Counted from the first letter of the stretch, positions 1 to 10,742 are shown. The stretch: 48,231 nt of DNA from an uncultured Paraglaciecola sp. (GCF_913058035.1 NZ_CAJXPA010000012.1:1-48231); one strand, 5' to 3'. Notes: generated from the letters alone by a model not told the origin. Made by a program: numbers and translations.

Positions 1-262
1 TACGATGGCCAAGCCACGATAACTGACAGAAATAACATGATAAATTAGGCTTTAAGCTTTAGGCTTCATTTATTTGAAATAAACACTCAGCCTAATACCA
101 ATAAATACAATATTCCTTCGCAATTGTCATAATAAAATTTAAAATGCAGCTTGTGAAATTATCAAATACACGATTTTTTCAATAGACACCCAACTTTCCT
201 TAATTATGCAGGTACTGGTCTAAACCCAAATTAAATTTTATCATCGATTGTTAAACATTTAT
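1..262. other. Left-edge non-coding stretch with an inverted repeat
   Basis: No convincing gene is visible here. The only structure is an inverted repeat, ATTAGGCT at 44-51 against AGCCTAAT at 89-96, with a smaller nested stem (TTTATT/AATAAA) between the arms. It lies downstream of hslO on the minus strand and could act as a weak terminator or mRNA end. In E. coli the gene after hslO is pckA, but I see no pckA start that I would trust in these bases. Confidence 0.3.
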
Positions 263-1153
263 TTATGCTCGTCCCGCTGAAATATTAAACGTTCCAGCAT
301 GAATACTTTCTACATCAATTGCATCAAAGCTAAATTCAGAGTGACAGTATTGGCAATTCATTTTTATAGCACCATCTTTAGCAACTATATCAAGTAACTC
401 CACCTTACTCACTGCAGTCAGAGCCTTAGCGCTGCGGTCTTTGCTACAGCCACACTTAAATACAACGTTGGTTGCAGGGTATAATTCAAGTTCTTCTTGA
501 TGATATAGACGATGCAAAATATCTTCAGCCGCTAGCTCGAATAACTCTTCATCTTTAATGGTATCCGTCAAAGCACTCAAATGTTCGAAAGCTGTGTCAG
601 CTTTATCTGTAGCTTGACTACTAGTAGGCAATACTTGTAAAAGCATGCCGCAAGCTTTAGCTTGTTTATCTATCAGTTGGGTCCGTAATATTACTTTTGT
701 TGCTAGCTGTTCTGATTGTTGAAAATATCCTTCAATGCAACCCGCTAAGGTGGGTTTATCTAGCGCTACCATACCCTGGTAACGTTCACCTTTTTTAGGA
801 GATATGGTGATCACCAGTACTCCTTTTTTGACCAACTCGCTAAATGTATTGGGCAAAAATTCAAGCTCCTCATCCCATCTTGCGACACCTCTTAACTGCT
901 GATTGTGAGTACCATTGATAACGGCATAACTGAGCGGCCCTTCGCCTTGAATTTGAATAGCGATATCACCTTCAAACTTTAATGTCGCAGTCAGCAAACT
1001 GGCAGCAGCCATCAGCTCACCCAGAAGCTGTTGGATAACAGGTGGATAAGGATAGGAGTCTAAAATGGCCTGGAAACTTTTTTCCAAACGTACCATTTCA
1101 CCCCTTACGTTGCCTTGGTTAAATAAATATCGATGAAGTTGGTCAAATACCAT
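263..1153 (-). CDS. hslO: Hsp33 redox-regulated molecular chaperone
   Basis: This is the cytoplasmic holdase that is switched on by oxidation and protects unfolding proteins during oxidative and heat stress. At 296 aa it has the normal family length. The C-terminal redox switch is complete: a CxC pair at about C234/C236 and a CxxC pair at about C267/C270. In the family these four cysteines bind zinc when reduced and form disulfides when activated. The N-terminal domain has the usual Hsp33 opening, with an FNQGNVRGEMVRL stretch near residue 12. It follows hslR by 25 bp on the same strand, the same pairing as in E. coli, so the two are probably co-transcribed. Confidence 0.96.
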   Translation of the reverse strand: MVFDQLHRYLFNQGNVRGEMVRLEKSFQAILDSYPYPPVIQQLLGELMAAASLLTATLKFEGDIAIQIQGEGPLSYAVINGTHNQQLRGVARWDEELEFLPNTFSELVKKGVLVITISPKKGERYQGMVALDKPTLAGCIEGYFQQSEQLATKVILRTQLIDKQAKACGMLLQVLPTSSQATDKADTAFEHLSALTDTIKDEELFELAAEDILHRLYHQEELELYPATNVVFKCGCSKDRSAKALTAVSKVELLDIVAKDGAIKMNCQYCHSEFSFDAIDVESIHAGTFNISAGRA

Positions 1154-1178
1154 GTTGTCTACCTTGTTACCTTGAGTA

Positions 1179-1577
1179 TTACTGATGTTTAAATTGAATA
1201 ATTTGACGGCGTTGTTTTTTATCTGGACGACCGTCAGGTTTTGGGCTGTGAAAAGCGCTTAATCTTCGTGCTTCTGCATTACTTGCGCGAAGCGTTTCGC
1301 TAGCTAGAGTTTCCTCGTACATTAATTGCGCAAGTGGAGCACCTAGACGCTGTTCTTTTACTTGCAACACCACCACTTCTTTTAGGTCAAAACCTTGAGG
1401 TACTTTTATATTAGCCCCCAATTCTACTATTTTTCCAGCTTTACTGCGTTGCTCGTTATATTGTACTTTACCAGATTGCACAGCATCTCTAGCTATGGAA
1501 CGGGTTTTATAAAAACGAGCCGCCCAAAGCCACTTATCTAAGCGTACACTTTTACTTTCAACAGGATTTTTTTGCAT
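1179..1577 (-). CDS. hslR: Hsp15 ribosome-associated heat-shock protein (S4 domain)
   Basis: Hsp15 binds free 50S subunits that still carry a nascent chain and helps recycle stalled ribosomes. The 132-aa product has an S4 RNA-binding domain at roughly residues 11-70, recognisable by VRLDKWLWAARFYKTR followed by a GKVQYN turn. A basic tail (about residues 110-132, rich in Lys/Arg) is typical of the family. It is the first gene of a likely hslR-hslO operon. The upstream region holds a loose direct repeat of a TAATTTTGTT-like element around 1595-1620, but I cannot identify a clear sigma-32 promoter. Confidence 0.94.
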   Translation of the reverse strand: MQKNPVESKSVRLDKWLWAARFYKTRSIARDAVQSGKVQYNEQRSKAGKIVELGANIKVPQGFDLKEVVVLQVKEQRLGAPLAQLMYEETLASETLRASNAEARRLSAFHSPKPDGRPDKKQRRQIIQFKHQ

Positions 1578-1726
1578 AAGCCTAACTCTTTGTTTGTAAT
1601 TTTGTTTATAATTTTGTTAGCAAGAAAAATTGTATTTTTTTGTAACTAAGGTGGATTAATGTTGTCCCAGAAGCCCCGACTAGTTATCATTAACGTGCTA
1701 AGCTTTGAAACCCTTATCGAGAGACA

Positions 1727-2665
1727 ATGACCGTCGTTAATCATACCGCTAATCATTTATGGCTCCAACTAGTCAAAAACCAACAAAAAATTAATTTGTT
1801 GGTAGTAGTAATGTTGGCTTTTTTTCTGCTTTCTTACGCTGCAGAACTCACCTGGCGTTTGTGGCCTCAACCTGATCCTAGTAGTAGTTTAGAAAATATT
1901 TCTATTAGCCAATCAGTTTCACCAGAAGATTCTAATAGCAGATTAAATCTTGCTGATATAAAGCGGCTCAATTTATTTGGTGATTTTGATGCTGCTCCGA
2001 TGGAAGAGACAAAAGCGACAGATGCACCTGTTACACGATTAAATTTGACTTTAACGGGTGTCGTTGCCAGTTCTGTCAAAGATCAAGGAGCTGCAATAAT
2101 TGAGAACCGAAACCAACAACAAACTTACGGAATTGGTGAAAAAATTGAAGGCACTAGCGTCTCACTAAAAGAGGTTTATGCCGACAGAGTCATCATTAAA
2201 AATGGCTCTTCTAATGAGACATTAATGTTAGATGGTGTCGATTACAATAAAAACACTAGCGAATTGAGTCAAACACCGGAAATGAGCATACAGTCTAGTA
2301 ACCAAGACCTAGATCTTCGACAAACACTATCTAGCGATGCAATTCAAGCTAGTAGGGAATTACAAGACCAACCAGCCAGTTTCATCGATTATATTGCCGT
2401 ATCTCCCCATCGACCTAATGGTGAATTAGTGGGATATCGCGTTAGCCCTGGTAAAAAGCCCACTTTATTCAAAGCGGCGGGGCTAAAGTCTGGTGATGTA
2501 ATCACTGATATAAATGGCTTAGATTTAACCGATATGCAGCAAGCCTTAGAAGCTATGAATATGCTCAAAGAACTGCAATCTTTGCAAATGTCTGTACAAC
2601 GCGAAGATGAGCTTATTACTATTTACCTTGATCTGCCCCAAGGGGAAGAGGAACCAGAAATATGA
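1727..2665 (+). CDS. gspC: Type II secretion system inner-membrane protein GspC
   Basis: GspC links the inner-membrane platform of the type II secretion system to the secretin GspD. The 312-aa protein has a short cytoplasmic N-terminus, one membrane segment at about residues 22-44, a periplasmic homology region at about 90-175, and a C-terminal PDZ domain at about 215-305 containing FKAAGLKSGDVITDINGLDL. This is the usual GspC layout. It is the first gene of the gsp operon, and its stop overlaps the gspD start by 4 bp. An upstream gap of 149 bp separates it from the divergent hslR and must hold the operon promoter, which I could not pinpoint. Confidence 0.95.
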   Translation: MTVVNHTANHLWLQLVKNQQKINLLVVVMLAFFLLSYAAELTWRLWPQPDPSSSLENISISQSVSPEDSNSRLNLADIKRLNLFGDFDAAPMEETKATDAPVTRLNLTLTGVVASSVKDQGAAIIENRNQQQTYGIGEKIEGTSVSLKEVYADRVIIKNGSSNETLMLDGVDYNKNTSELSQTPEMSIQSSNQDLDLRQTLSSDAIQASRELQDQPASFIDYIAVSPHRPNGELVGYRVSPGKKPTLFKAAGLKSGDVITDINGLDLTDMQQALEAMNMLKELQSLQMSVQREDELITIYLDLPQGEEEPEI

Positions 2666-4716
2666 TGTTTATACGCAATCGCTCCAATGTATTACAAGGA
2701 TTATTCCTAACTATTGGTAGTGCTTTTTTTGCTGTCTCAAGCCTAGTGGCTGCAGCGGACTACTCTCCGAATTTTAAAAACACTGAAATCAGTGAATTCA
2801 TCAATGTAGTGGGTAAAAATCTTAAGAAGACCATCATAGTTGATCCTAATGTTCGAGGTAAAATAACTGTACGTAGTTATGATTTATTAAGCGAAGAGCA
2901 GTATTACCAGTTTTTTTTAAACGTGCTGCAAGTTTATGGCTATTCGGCAGTCACAATGTCCAGTGGTGTAGTTAAGGTAATACGATCCAAAGATGCCAAG
3001 TCTTCGAATATACCAGTGGTCGAAGGTAGTCCTTTTGATGGTGATGAGATGATCACTAGGGTTATGCCAGTATATAATGTACCTGTGCGAGAGCTTGCCC
3101 CACTATTACGCCAACTTAACGATACAGCCGGTGGTGGTAATGTAGTCAGCCACGATGCATCCAACGTAATGATGCTTACAGGTCGTGCTGCCGTGGTTAA
3201 TCGGTTAGTTGAGATAATTGAACGTGTCGACAAAGCAGGCGACGAAGAAGTTGAAATTATTAAATTAAAATATGCTTCTGCCACCGAGCTAGTACGTATT
3301 ATTGATAGTGTCAATAAATCTCAAGGCAAGTCGAACTCAGGTGGCAAATCGGATCCGAGAGTTGTGGCCGATGATAGAACGAATAGCATTATTGTCAGTG
3401 GTGACGTAAAGGCTCGTAAACGTTTGATTAATTTAGTTGAGCGAATGGACTCTGAATTAGAGACCAGTGGTAATACCCGAGTCATATTTTTAAATTACGC
3501 AAAATCAGAAGATTTAGTGAAAGTATTACAAGGTGTCAGTGCCAGTATCCAAGCAGAAGAAAAAGGGGCAACGAAAAGTCGTCAATCTTCTAGCCGTGAA
3601 GTCAGCATTGACTCTCACCAAGATTCAAACGCATTAGTCATAACGGCTGAACCAGATATGATGCGCTCGCTCGAAGAAGTAATACGTCAGCTAGATGTGC
3701 GCCGCGCGCAAGTGTTAGTAGAAGCTATTATTGTAGAAGTATTTGAAGGTGATGGCACCACATTAGGTGTGCAATGGGCCAATGAAAGAGGTGGTGGTAC
3801 ACAATTTAATAATGGTGTAGTAGGCATAGGTTCGCTCGCCGTTGGTGTTAATCAAGCACAAGACAAAGTACTTGTAGATTCCATTACTACTACTTCTAAT
3901 GGTGATACGGTCGTCGTACCTACTGAAAAATCTCAACTCGGTGATTTGTCTAGCTTAGCTTCTTTGCTTGGTGGCGTTAATGGCCTTTTACTTGGTGGCG
4001 TAAAAGATGGCTGGGGCGCTGTACTTCAGGCAGTCAGTACTGATACTAATTCGAATCTTCTCGCTACTCCTCACCTTACTACTATGGATAATGAGGAAGC
4101 CTTTTTTATAGTGGGTCAAGAAGTGCCCATTATTACTGGTTCAACAACAGGTTCAAGTAACTCTAATCCTTTTCAGTCCGTCGACCGTCAAGAAGTAGGC
4201 ATAAAGTTAAAGGTGACCCCACAAATTAATGAGGGTGACGCGGTGCAACTGCTGATTGAGCAAGAAGTGTCAAGCGTAAGCGGTGCAACGTCAGTTGATG
4301 TTATTATTAATAAACGTGAAATTAAAACCTCTGTCATCGTAGACGATGGCGGCACGATAGTATTGGGTGGATTAATCGATGATGCGGTACAAGAAAGTGT
4401 CTCTAAGGTTCCTATATTAGGAGATATCCCGATTCTGGGAAACTTATTTAAGTCAACATCGACTAGTGTAAGCAAGCGTAATTTAATGGTGTTTATTCGC
4501 CCCACCATTATACGTGATGGCGTAACCATGAATGAAATTAGTCATAAGAAGTATCAATATATTCGAGCACAACAATTGAAACGCCAAGCCGATGGCATTC
4601 CATTGATGCCAAATATTGAAGGGCCGACTTTACCAAAGTGGGATGACAAACTTAGCTTACCACCGTCATTTGAAGACTATATTATGAAAAAAGACCAAGA
4701 TAAGGATAGCGACTAG
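2662..4716 (+). CDS. gspD: Type II secretion system secretin GspD
   Basis: GspD is the multimeric outer-membrane channel through which folded exoproteins leave the periplasm. The 684-aa product has a signal peptide ending near residue 31 (VAAA). N0-N3 ring domains follow (about 33-340), including repeated modules such as [17 protein letters not shown]. The C-terminal secretin core lies at about 345-615, with [10 protein letters not shown] and [10 protein letters not shown] stretches and the late GGLIDD element. A soluble S-domain-like tail of about 65 residues follows and may bind a pilotin, but no pilotin gene is nearby. It overlaps gspC and is followed after 2 bp by gspE, so translation is likely coupled. 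Confidence 0.97.
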   Translation: MMFIRNRSNVLQGLFLTIGSAFFAVSSLVAAADYSPNFKNTEISEFINVVGKNLKKTIIVDPNVRGKITVRSYDLLSEEQYYQFFLNVLQVYGYSAVTMSSGVVKVIRSKDAKSSNIPVVEGSPFDGDEMITRVMPVYNVPVRELAPLLRQLNDTAGGGNVVSHDASNVMMLTGRAAVVNRLVEIIERVDKAGDEEVEIIKLKYASATELVRIIDSVNKSQGKSNSGGKSDPRVVADDRTNSIIVSGDVKARKRLINLVERMDSELETSGNTRVIFLNYAKSEDLVKVLQGVSASIQAEEKGATKSRQSSSREVSIDSHQDSNALVITAEPDMMRSLEEVIRQLDVRRAQVLVEAIIVEVFEGDGTTLGVQWANERGGGTQFNNGVVGIGSLAVGVNQAQDKVLVDSITTTSNGDTVVVPTEKSQLGDLSSLASLLGGVNGLLLGGVKDGWGAVLQAVSTDTNSNLLATPHLTTMDNEEAFFIVGQEVPIITGSTTGSSNSNPFQSVDRQEVGIKLKVTPQINEGDAVQLLIEQEVSSVSGATSVDVIINKREIKTSVIVDDGGTIVLGGLIDDAVQESVSKVPILGDIPILGNLFKSTSTSVSKRNLMVFIRPTIIRDGVTMNEISHKKYQYIRAQQLKRQADGIPLMPNIEGPTLPKWDDKLSLPPSFEDYIMKKDQDKDSD

Positions 4717-4718
4717 TC

Positions 4719-6281
4719 ATGCCAGCTGCCCACCTAAGCGCTGTGGATGCTGAAGAACAAGCATTGATAGAGTCAGGCACTGATCTAGATATGCCTGTTG
4801 ACGAGCCCGAGCACAAACAATTGGCTTTTAGCTTCGCTAAACGTCATCAAGTATTACTGGATACAGGCGAAAAACCGGCTATTTTGTATCATACACAAGA
4901 TACTAAATTTCATGTGTTTGCTGAAGTTAGACGTTTTTTAGGTGCTGAATTTAGACTTAAAGAAATTGAATTTGATAAGTTTGAGTCCCTTTTAACCAAT
5001 GCTTTCCAACGTGATTCATCCGCAGCTAAGCAGTTAATGGAAGACATAGGCAATGAAAGTGATTTATTTAGTCTCGCAGAAGATTTACCCAACACCGAAG
5101 ACTTATTAGAAAGCGAAGATGACGCACCCATTATCAAGCTCATCAACGCCATGTTGGGGGAAGCTATCAAGGAAGGCGCGTCAGATATTCATATCGAAAC
5201 CTTCGAAACCCAGCTTTTAGTGCGTTTTAGAGTAGACGGGGTGTTACGTGAAATTTTACGTCCAAACCGTAAAATGGCCTCGATGTTGGTATCCCGCATC
5301 AAAGTGATGTCTAAAATGGACATCGCCGAAAAACGTGTGCCTCAGGATGGCCGTATTACCTTGCGTATTGCAGGTAGAGCAGTTGACGTGAGGGTATCTA
5401 CCATGCCTTCCAGCCATGGCGAACGTGTAGTATTACGTTTACTTGATAAAAATAACGTACGCCTAAATTTGCAAGACTTAGGCATGACCAAAACCAATCG
5501 TGGTTTCTTTTCTACATTAGTGCATAAACCTCACGGTATTATCTTAGTCACAGGCCCAACAGGTTCAGGTAAATCGACAACCTTGTATGCGGGCCTAAGT
5601 GAAATTAATTCAAAAGACCGCAATATTTTAACGGTTGAAGATCCGATTGAATTTGACTTGCAGGGCATCGGTCAGACACAGGTTAATACTAAGGTCGATA
5701 TGACTTTTGCACGTGGGCTGAGGGCGATATTACGTCAAGATCCTGATGTCGTCATGGTCGGTGAAATTCGTGATTTAGAAACGGCAAAAATCAGTGTGCA
5801 AGCCAGTTTGACTGGTCACTTAGTGATGTCAACTTTACACACCAACACTGCAGCAGGTGCCATCACCCGCTTGGAAGATATGGGCATCGAACCTTTCTTA
5901 TTATCTTCTAGTTTGTTGGCAGTTTTGTCCCAACGATTGGTTCGTACTTTATGCCCAGATTGTAAAACCCCACATATACCGAGCGAACAAGAATGTGTGG
6001 TGTTAGGTATAAAAATAGCCAATATATCTAATCACTCTACTTACTCACCCAAGGGCTGCGCTGCTTGTAATCAAACTGGTTACAGAGGCAGAACGGGTAT
6101 TCATGAGTTATTAGTGGTCGACGAGGGCATACGAGAACTGATCCATACTGGCCATGGTGAGCAAGCGATTGAAAAGTATATTCGACAAAACACACCAAGT
6201 ATTCGTGATGATGGCTGTGGCAAAGTATTGTTAGGTATTACCTCACTTGAAGAAGTGTTGCGAGTGACAAAGGAAGATTAA
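4719..6281 (+). CDS. gspE: Type II secretion system ATPase GspE
   Basis: GspE is the cytoplasmic hexameric ATPase that drives pseudopilus assembly. The 520-aa protein has an N-terminal GspL-binding domain and a RecA-like domain. The Walker A sequence GPTGSGKS is at residues 279-286, an Asp box (TVEDPIE) follows, and a Walker B/His box region reads [12 protein letters not shown] and then [11 protein letters not shown]. The zinc-binding insert of type II ATPases is intact, with CPDC at 412-415 and CAAC at 447-450. It begins 2 bp after gspD, and gspF starts directly after its stop. Confidence 0.97.
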   Translation: MPAAHLSAVDAEEQALIESGTDLDMPVDEPEHKQLAFSFAKRHQVLLDTGEKPAILYHTQDTKFHVFAEVRRFLGAEFRLKEIEFDKFESLLTNAFQRDSSAAKQLMEDIGNESDLFSLAEDLPNTEDLLESEDDAPIIKLINAMLGEAIKEGASDIHIETFETQLLVRFRVDGVLREILRPNRKMASMLVSRIKVMSKMDIAEKRVPQDGRITLRIAGRAVDVRVSTMPSSHGERVVLRLLDKNNVRLNLQDLGMTKTNRGFFSTLVHKPHGIILVTGPTGSGKSTTLYAGLSEINSKDRNILTVEDPIEFDLQGIGQTQVNTKVDMTFARGLRAILRQDPDVVMVGEIRDLETAKISVQASLTGHLVMSTLHTNTAAGAITRLEDMGIEPFLLSSSLLAVLSQRLVRTLCPDCKTPHIPSEQECVVLGIKIANISNHSTYSPKGCAACNQTGYRGRTGIHELLVVDEGIRELIHTGHGEQAIEKYIRQNTPSIRDDGCGKVLLGITSLEEVLRVTKED

Positions 6282-7502
6282 ATGGCTGCTTATGCATATC
6301 AAGCCATGGACAAAAGTGGCAAAAACAAAAATGGTGTTCTAGAGGGCGATAACCCAAGGCAAATACGTCAACAATTGCGCGAAAAAGGGCTAATACCCAT
6401 GCAAGTTGACCAAGTAGCTGAAAAAGAGCGTAAGTCACAAGCCGGATTCAATGTATTTAAAAATACCATTTCAGTTTCAGATTTATCGCTTCTGACTCGT
6501 CAGCTATCAACGCTGGTTGAAGCTTCATTGCCTATCGAAGAGGCCTTGTTTGCGGTTGCAGAACAATGCGAAAAATCGCGCCAAAAAAATATGATGATGG
6601 CAGTACGTAGCAAGGTAGTTGAAGGTCACACATTAGCTGACGCCATGGCCGAATTCCCCCATATATTTGATGATTTGTTTCGCGCTATGGTAGCCGCAGG
6701 TGAAAAATCTGGTCACCTTGATACAGTACTGAATCGCCTAGCTGATTACACCGAAAAGCGTCAACAGACTAAGAGTCAAATAACACAGGCCATGGTTTAT
6801 CCTAGCATTATGATGTTTTTTGCATTCGCTATAATCATATTACTGTTGACCGTTGTAGTACCCAAAATTGTTGGTCAGTTTCAGAATATGGGCCAAGATC
6901 TTCCTACAATCACTCAGATATTGATTGATGTCAGTGAATTTTTACAAGCCTATGGATTAGCGCTAGGCATTTTGATAGTGATAGTGTTTGTCATAATTAA
7001 TCGCGTGTTGCAAAAGCCTGTCATGAAAAAACGTTATCATAAACTGATTCTCGTTTTACCTCTTGTTGGTAAATTATCACGGGGTATGAACACCGCAAGA
7101 TTTGCTCGCACATTAAGCATTTTAACTTCAAGCGCTGTACCACTGTTAGAAAGTATGCGTATTGCCAGTGAAGTACTTGAAAATTTACAGATAAGAGCAG
7201 CGGTCAATACTGCTGCAGGTTTTGTAAAAGAAGGCTCAAGTTTGCGAGCATCACTTGAACAAACAAAAGTGTTTCCACCGATGATGATGCATATGATCGC
7301 ATCAGGTGAACGTAGTGGTGAATTACAACAAATGCTGGGTCGCGCAGCGGACAATCAAGACAGACAATTTGAGTCTTTAGTAGGCGTATCACTAAAAGTA
7401 TTCGAACCAATTTTAATCGTGACTATGGCAACTGTTGTACTATTTATTGTACTAGCGATCCTACAACCTATTATGGCTTTAAACTCTATGGTGAATATCT
7501 AA
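6282..7502 (+). CDS. gspF: Type II secretion system inner-membrane platform protein GspF
   Basis: GspF is the polytopic platform protein that couples GspE to pseudopilin extraction. The 406-aa length and the duplicated cytoplasmic domains are typical: LLTRQLSTLVEASLPIEEAL at about residue 70 and a second related helical bundle, FARTLSILTSSAVPLLESM, at about 275. Three membrane segments are visible near residues 175-195, 225-245 and 375-400. The conserved AGEKSGHLD and SGERSGELQQM loops are present, one per repeat. Its stop overlaps the gspG start by 1 bp. Confidence 0.96.
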   Translation: MAAYAYQAMDKSGKNKNGVLEGDNPRQIRQQLREKGLIPMQVDQVAEKERKSQAGFNVFKNTISVSDLSLLTRQLSTLVEASLPIEEALFAVAEQCEKSRQKNMMMAVRSKVVEGHTLADAMAEFPHIFDDLFRAMVAAGEKSGHLDTVLNRLADYTEKRQQTKSQITQAMVYPSIMMFFAFAIIILLLTVVVPKIVGQFQNMGQDLPTITQILIDVSEFLQAYGLALGILIVIVFVIINRVLQKPVMKKRYHKLILVLPLVGKLSRGMNTARFARTLSILTSSAVPLLESMRIASEVLENLQIRAAVNTAAGFVKEGSSLRASLEQTKVFPPMMMHMIASGERSGELQQMLGRAADNQDRQFESLVGVSLKVFEPILIVTMATVVLFIVLAILQPIMALNSMVNI

Positions 7503-7960
7503 TGAAACGACATGATTCTACAAAAAAAAATAAGAGCAGAATTAAGGGATTCACCCTAATAGAAGTTATGGTGGTATTGCTTATAATCGGCATTATGGCT
7601 GGTATGATTGCACCACAAATTTTAGGTAGTCAGGAGGAAGCACAGTTAAAGACAGCTGCCATTGATATTCAAAGCCTAGAAAATGCATTGACTCAGTATA
7701 AACTTAGTAACAATGTATTTCCCACGTCAGAACAAGGTTTGGAAGCTTTGGTCAGTGAGCCTACAGTTGACCCCATACCGCGCAATTACAGAACAAACGG
7801 CTATATCACGCGTCTACCAAATGACCCTTGGAATAATCCATACCAGTTACTAAGTCCAGGTGAACTTGGTCAAATTGACATTTTTTCTAATGGCCCAGAT
7901 GGGCAGCCAGGTACCGAAGATGACATTGGTAACTGGAATCTAAACGACTATTTGAACTAA
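7502..7960 (+). CDS. gspG: Major pseudopilin GspG
   Basis: GspG is the major subunit of the periplasmic pseudopilus that pushes substrates through the secretin. The 152-aa precursor has a basic leader followed by the prepilin peptidase site G16|F17 (GFTLIEVMVVLLIIG), with the conserved Glu at +5 (E21) and a hydrophobic helix. The C-terminal half has the GspG calcium-loop region, with NDPWNNPYQ and NGPDGQPGTEDDIGNW. The peptidase GspO is not encoded in this window and must act from another locus. Confidence 0.97.
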   Translation: MKRHDSTKKNKSRIKGFTLIEVMVVLLIIGIMAGMIAPQILGSQEEAQLKTAAIDIQSLENALTQYKLSNNVFPTSEQGLEALVSEPTVDPIPRNYRTNGYITRLPNDPWNNPYQLLSPGELGQIDIFSNGPDGQPGTEDDIGNWNLNDYLN

Positions 7961-7981
7961 TTAGATTGATGACCCGTTAGA

Positions 7982-8608
7982 ATGAAATCTCACCGCTCAA
8001 CATTCTCTAAATGTACTGGTTTTACTCTACTTGAGGTGATGCTGGTATTACTTATTATGGGATTGGCGACAGGTGCAGTGGTACTCAGCTATAATGGCGA
8101 AAACGGTCGAGACATACTCAAAAAACAAACTCTACGTTTACAGGTGGTATTTAATATGGCCTCAGATTACGCCGTACTAAACCAAAGGCAGTTGGGTTTA
8201 AGAGTCGAAGATAACAACAACAGCTATTATTTTATGTACCTTGATGAAACTCAAGAATGGCAAAAGCTTGAATTCGATGACACCTTCGCTGAGCATCAAC
8301 TACCAGAATTTTTCAGTTTGGAATTATTTTTAACAGGCCTACCTTGGGAGACTGATAACAACCTAATCAGCAGCGACATATTTGACGAAAAATTGACAGT
8401 GTCCAGAGATGGGGTAGAGATAGGGAACGAGGAGGAGAAAAAAATTAAACCTCCACAGATTTTTATTTTTTCTAGTGGCGAAATCACCCCGTTTTCTATG
8501 ACATTAGCTTATGAACCAGAGTTTAGTAATGAACTACCCACTTATTTCCGAGTTAATGGACAAGATAGTATACCTCTAACGACCGAAGGGCCTTTAGATG
8601 CCCCCTAG
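7982..8608 (+). CDS. gspH: Minor pseudopilin GspH
   Basis: GspH is a minor pseudopilin that links the pseudopilus tip complex to the GspG shaft. The 208-aa product has a prepilin site at G13|F14 (GFTLLEVMLVLLIMG) with Glu at +5, then a beta-rich periplasmic domain. The position between gspG and gspI is the canonical one. Its last 11 bp overlap gspI, suggesting translational coupling. The residues beyond the N-terminal helix are poorly conserved in this family, so the assignment rests mainly on the leader and the operon position. Confidence 0.92.
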   Translation: MKSHRSTFSKCTGFTLLEVMLVLLIMGLATGAVVLSYNGENGRDILKKQTLRLQVVFNMASDYAVLNQRQLGLRVEDNNNSYYFMYLDETQEWQKLEFDDTFAEHQLPEFFSLELFLTGLPWETDNNLISSDIFDEKLTVSRDGVEIGNEEEKKIKPPQIFIFSSGEITPFSMTLAYEPEFSNELPTYFRVNGQDSIPLTTEGPLDAP

Positions 8609-9002
8609 AAACTTGAATAAAAAGAAATTCCAATTCGTGTCAGGCATGACATTGCTCGAAGTACTGGTTGCTCTGTTTATTTTCGCTTTGACAGGCACAG
8701 CTATTATGAAGGCTGCTAGCGACCATCTGACAGGTGTTGGACAAATTGAAGAAATTACATTTGCTACATGGGTTATCAATAATCGTCTTACTCAACTACA
8801 CATTGATAACACTTGGCCAATCAAAAACAACTTAAAAGGCGAGCAAGAATTAGCTGGTCGAAGGTGGTATTGGCAACAAAGGGTAAATAAAACGAACGAC
8901 TCAGACATGGTACAAGTAGAAGTTTCTGTTGGGCTAGACGACCAATATGAAGATACAGTGAGCTCCGCAAGCACCTTTATTGCTAAGCAAACTAAGTCAT
9001 GA
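8598..9002 (+). CDS. gspI: Minor pseudopilin GspI
   Basis: GspI forms the heart of the GspI-J-K tip complex that starts pseudopilus assembly. The 134-aa precursor is cleaved after G16 (SGMTLLEVLVALFIFAL), with Glu at +5 of the mature protein. The helix is followed by a short domain containing a W-x-I-N-N-R-L element, typical of GspI. The start overlaps the end of gspH, and the stop overlaps the start of gspJ by 4 bp. Confidence 0.94.
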   Translation: MPPRNLNKKKFQFVSGMTLLEVLVALFIFALTGTAIMKAASDHLTGVGQIEEITFATWVINNRLTQLHIDNTWPIKNNLKGEQELAGRRWYWQQRVNKTNDSDMVQVEVSVGLDDQYEDTVSSASTFIAKQTKS

Positions 9003-9628
9003 ACCGCCAACTCAATAAGCAAAACTATGGTTTTACTTTGATAGAAATATTGGTTGCCATGGCAATCTTTACTGTGATTGGTTTGGCAAGCACTGGTGTA
9101 CTTACATCGGTAATTAACAGTGACCAACTGTCTTCTGAACGTTTTGAAAGGTTAGAAGAGTTACAAAGAGCAATGCTGACCATAGAGCGTGATATTTTGC
9201 AGATCGTACCTCGTGCTGTGCGAATTAACGGAGACCCCGTGGATACCGTAATCTCTGGAGGTGAAGACGTATTTGACAGTGATGCAGATGGTCTTGGTTT
9301 TGTTCGCATTGGATGGCATAACCCACAGATGTTACTACCTCGTAGTTCCTTGCAAGCGGTTGGTTACCGTATACAAGAACAACAACTTCAACGTTTATAC
9401 GGCAATTATGTAGATAACGTGATTGGCTACGAACCCAAAGTAAAAGTCTTATTATTTGGTATTGAAGATTTTCGAGTCAGCTTTTTAACAAAAGCTGAGC
9501 AGCTAGAAGAGCCAGAAGAATGGGATGAAGCCTATTCAAGTTCTACATTACCAATAGCAATATCCATTACCATAGTGAGTAAAACCTTTGGTGAAATTCG
9601 CCGCGAATTTATGCTGGCTAATGGCTGA
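8999..9628 (+). CDS. gspJ: Minor pseudopilin GspJ
   Basis: GspJ is a tip-complex pseudopilin. The 209-aa precursor has a prepilin cleavage site at G11|F12 (GFTLIEILVAMAIFTVIG) and Glu at +5. Downstream it carries the family pattern LQRAMLTIERDILQIVPR and a late GYRIQEQQLQRLYG segment. It overlaps gspI by 4 bp and gspK by 1 bp, so the three tip genes are tightly coupled. Confidence 0.94.
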   Translation: MNRQLNKQNYGFTLIEILVAMAIFTVIGLASTGVLTSVINSDQLSSERFERLEELQRAMLTIERDILQIVPRAVRINGDPVDTVISGGEDVFDSDADGLGFVRIGWHNPQMLLPRSSLQAVGYRIQEQQLQRLYGNYVDNVIGYEPKVKVLLFGIEDFRVSFLTKAEQLEEPEEWDEAYSSSTLPIAISITIVSKTFGEIRREFMLANG

Positions 9629-10635
9629 TGAATCAATCCAAGCAAAATCAACAAGGTGTTGCCTTAATAATAGTCTTGTTAATTGTGGCTATTGTTAGCG
9701 TGCTAGCCACAGAAATGGGCGGGCGTTTACAATTACAGATTAAGCGCGCATCTAACATAAAAGAAAATAATCAAGCTTACTGGTATGCGATGGGAGCTGA
9801 GCAGTACGCGCGAAAATCCATCAAACAACTAATGGATGAAGATGGTGAAGTCATTCATCTAGAACAACCGTGGAATCAAGAGTTTATCTATCCAATACAA
9901 GGTGGTGGCATACAAGCGCAACTAATCGATATGCAAAGCTGCTTTAACCTAAACGCTTTAAAGGTGACTCAACCATCCGTTAATAATAACATCCCTAATG
10001 CGAATAACAGTCTCACGTTAATCGAAAAAAAAACCGCTTTTGAACGCTTACTGAGAAGTATAGAACCTGAAATATCAAGCTATAATATCGATATTCTTCG
10101 CGACTCGTTAGTTGACTGGTTAGACGAAGACAACAACCCAACACAACTAGGTGCAGAAGATAGCGAATACGAAAGTCGTCAATTTCCATATGTCGCCGCT
10201 AATAATTTTATGGTTCATAAGTCAGAGTTACGAATGGTTAATGGTGTTGAAGTTCCTTGGCTAAGAGAATTACTGACACTGGTGTGTGTACTACCCAATG
10301 ACAATTTATTTAAAATTAATGTAAACACTGTAAGCGAAAAAAATGCTGCTGTTATCTCAGCTGCTACTGGGCTGGATTTATCTGGAGCTAGATCAGTACT
10401 TGCCACTCGAGGTGAAAAAGGCTTTCAAACAACGCAAGAGTTTTTGAGCGAACCTAGTATTCAAGCTTTAACATTATCTGCTGAACAAAAAACATGGTTT
10501 GATGTAAAAACTTCACATTTTATTTTACACACTAAAACCAAGTACAATAATTCTACATTCGTTATGCAAAGCTTATTTAAAGTCGACGCCAGTAACAATG
10601 TCACCGTTATTAGGCGTGAATTTAGTGGTTCTTGA
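9628..10635 (+). CDS. gspK: Minor pseudopilin GspK (pseudopilus tip)
   Basis: GspK caps the pseudopilus. The 335-aa length is typical and far larger than the other pseudopilins. The leader reads QQGVALIIVLLIVAIVSV with cleavage after G10. Position +5 is Ile rather than Glu, the known exception that marks GspK. The large globular domain includes a helix-hairpin-helix-like INVNTVSEKNAAVISAATG region near residue 230 and the DSLVDWLDEDN element near residue 155. After it comes a 107-bp gap, the largest in the operon, containing a T-run at 10671-10677. Confidence 0.95.
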   Translation: MNQSKQNQQGVALIIVLLIVAIVSVLATEMGGRLQLQIKRASNIKENNQAYWYAMGAEQYARKSIKQLMDEDGEVIHLEQPWNQEFIYPIQGGGIQAQLIDMQSCFNLNALKVTQPSVNNNIPNANNSLTLIEKKTAFERLLRSIEPEISSYNIDILRDSLVDWLDEDNNPTQLGAEDSEYESRQFPYVAANNFMVHKSELRMVNGVEVPWLRELLTLVCVLPNDNLFKINVNTVSEKNAAVISAATGLDLSGARSVLATRGEKGFQTTQEFLSEPSIQALTLSAEQKTWFDVKTSHFILHTKTKYNNSTFVMQSLFKVDASNNVTVIRREFSGS

Positions 10636-10742
10636 TTAACTATTTTTTAATAAGCTGGTTTTTGACGGGCTTTTTTTAATGAAATGGCTTTTAACAAAGA
10701 AGCGTTTTTAAACCATAACAACCAAAAAGGTACAAAAACCTT

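Noticed and set aside
10652..10677. Internal terminator between gspK and gspL
   Set aside because: The stem is only four to five pairs with mismatches, and gspLMN are needed with the rest of the system; the T-run alone is not enough.
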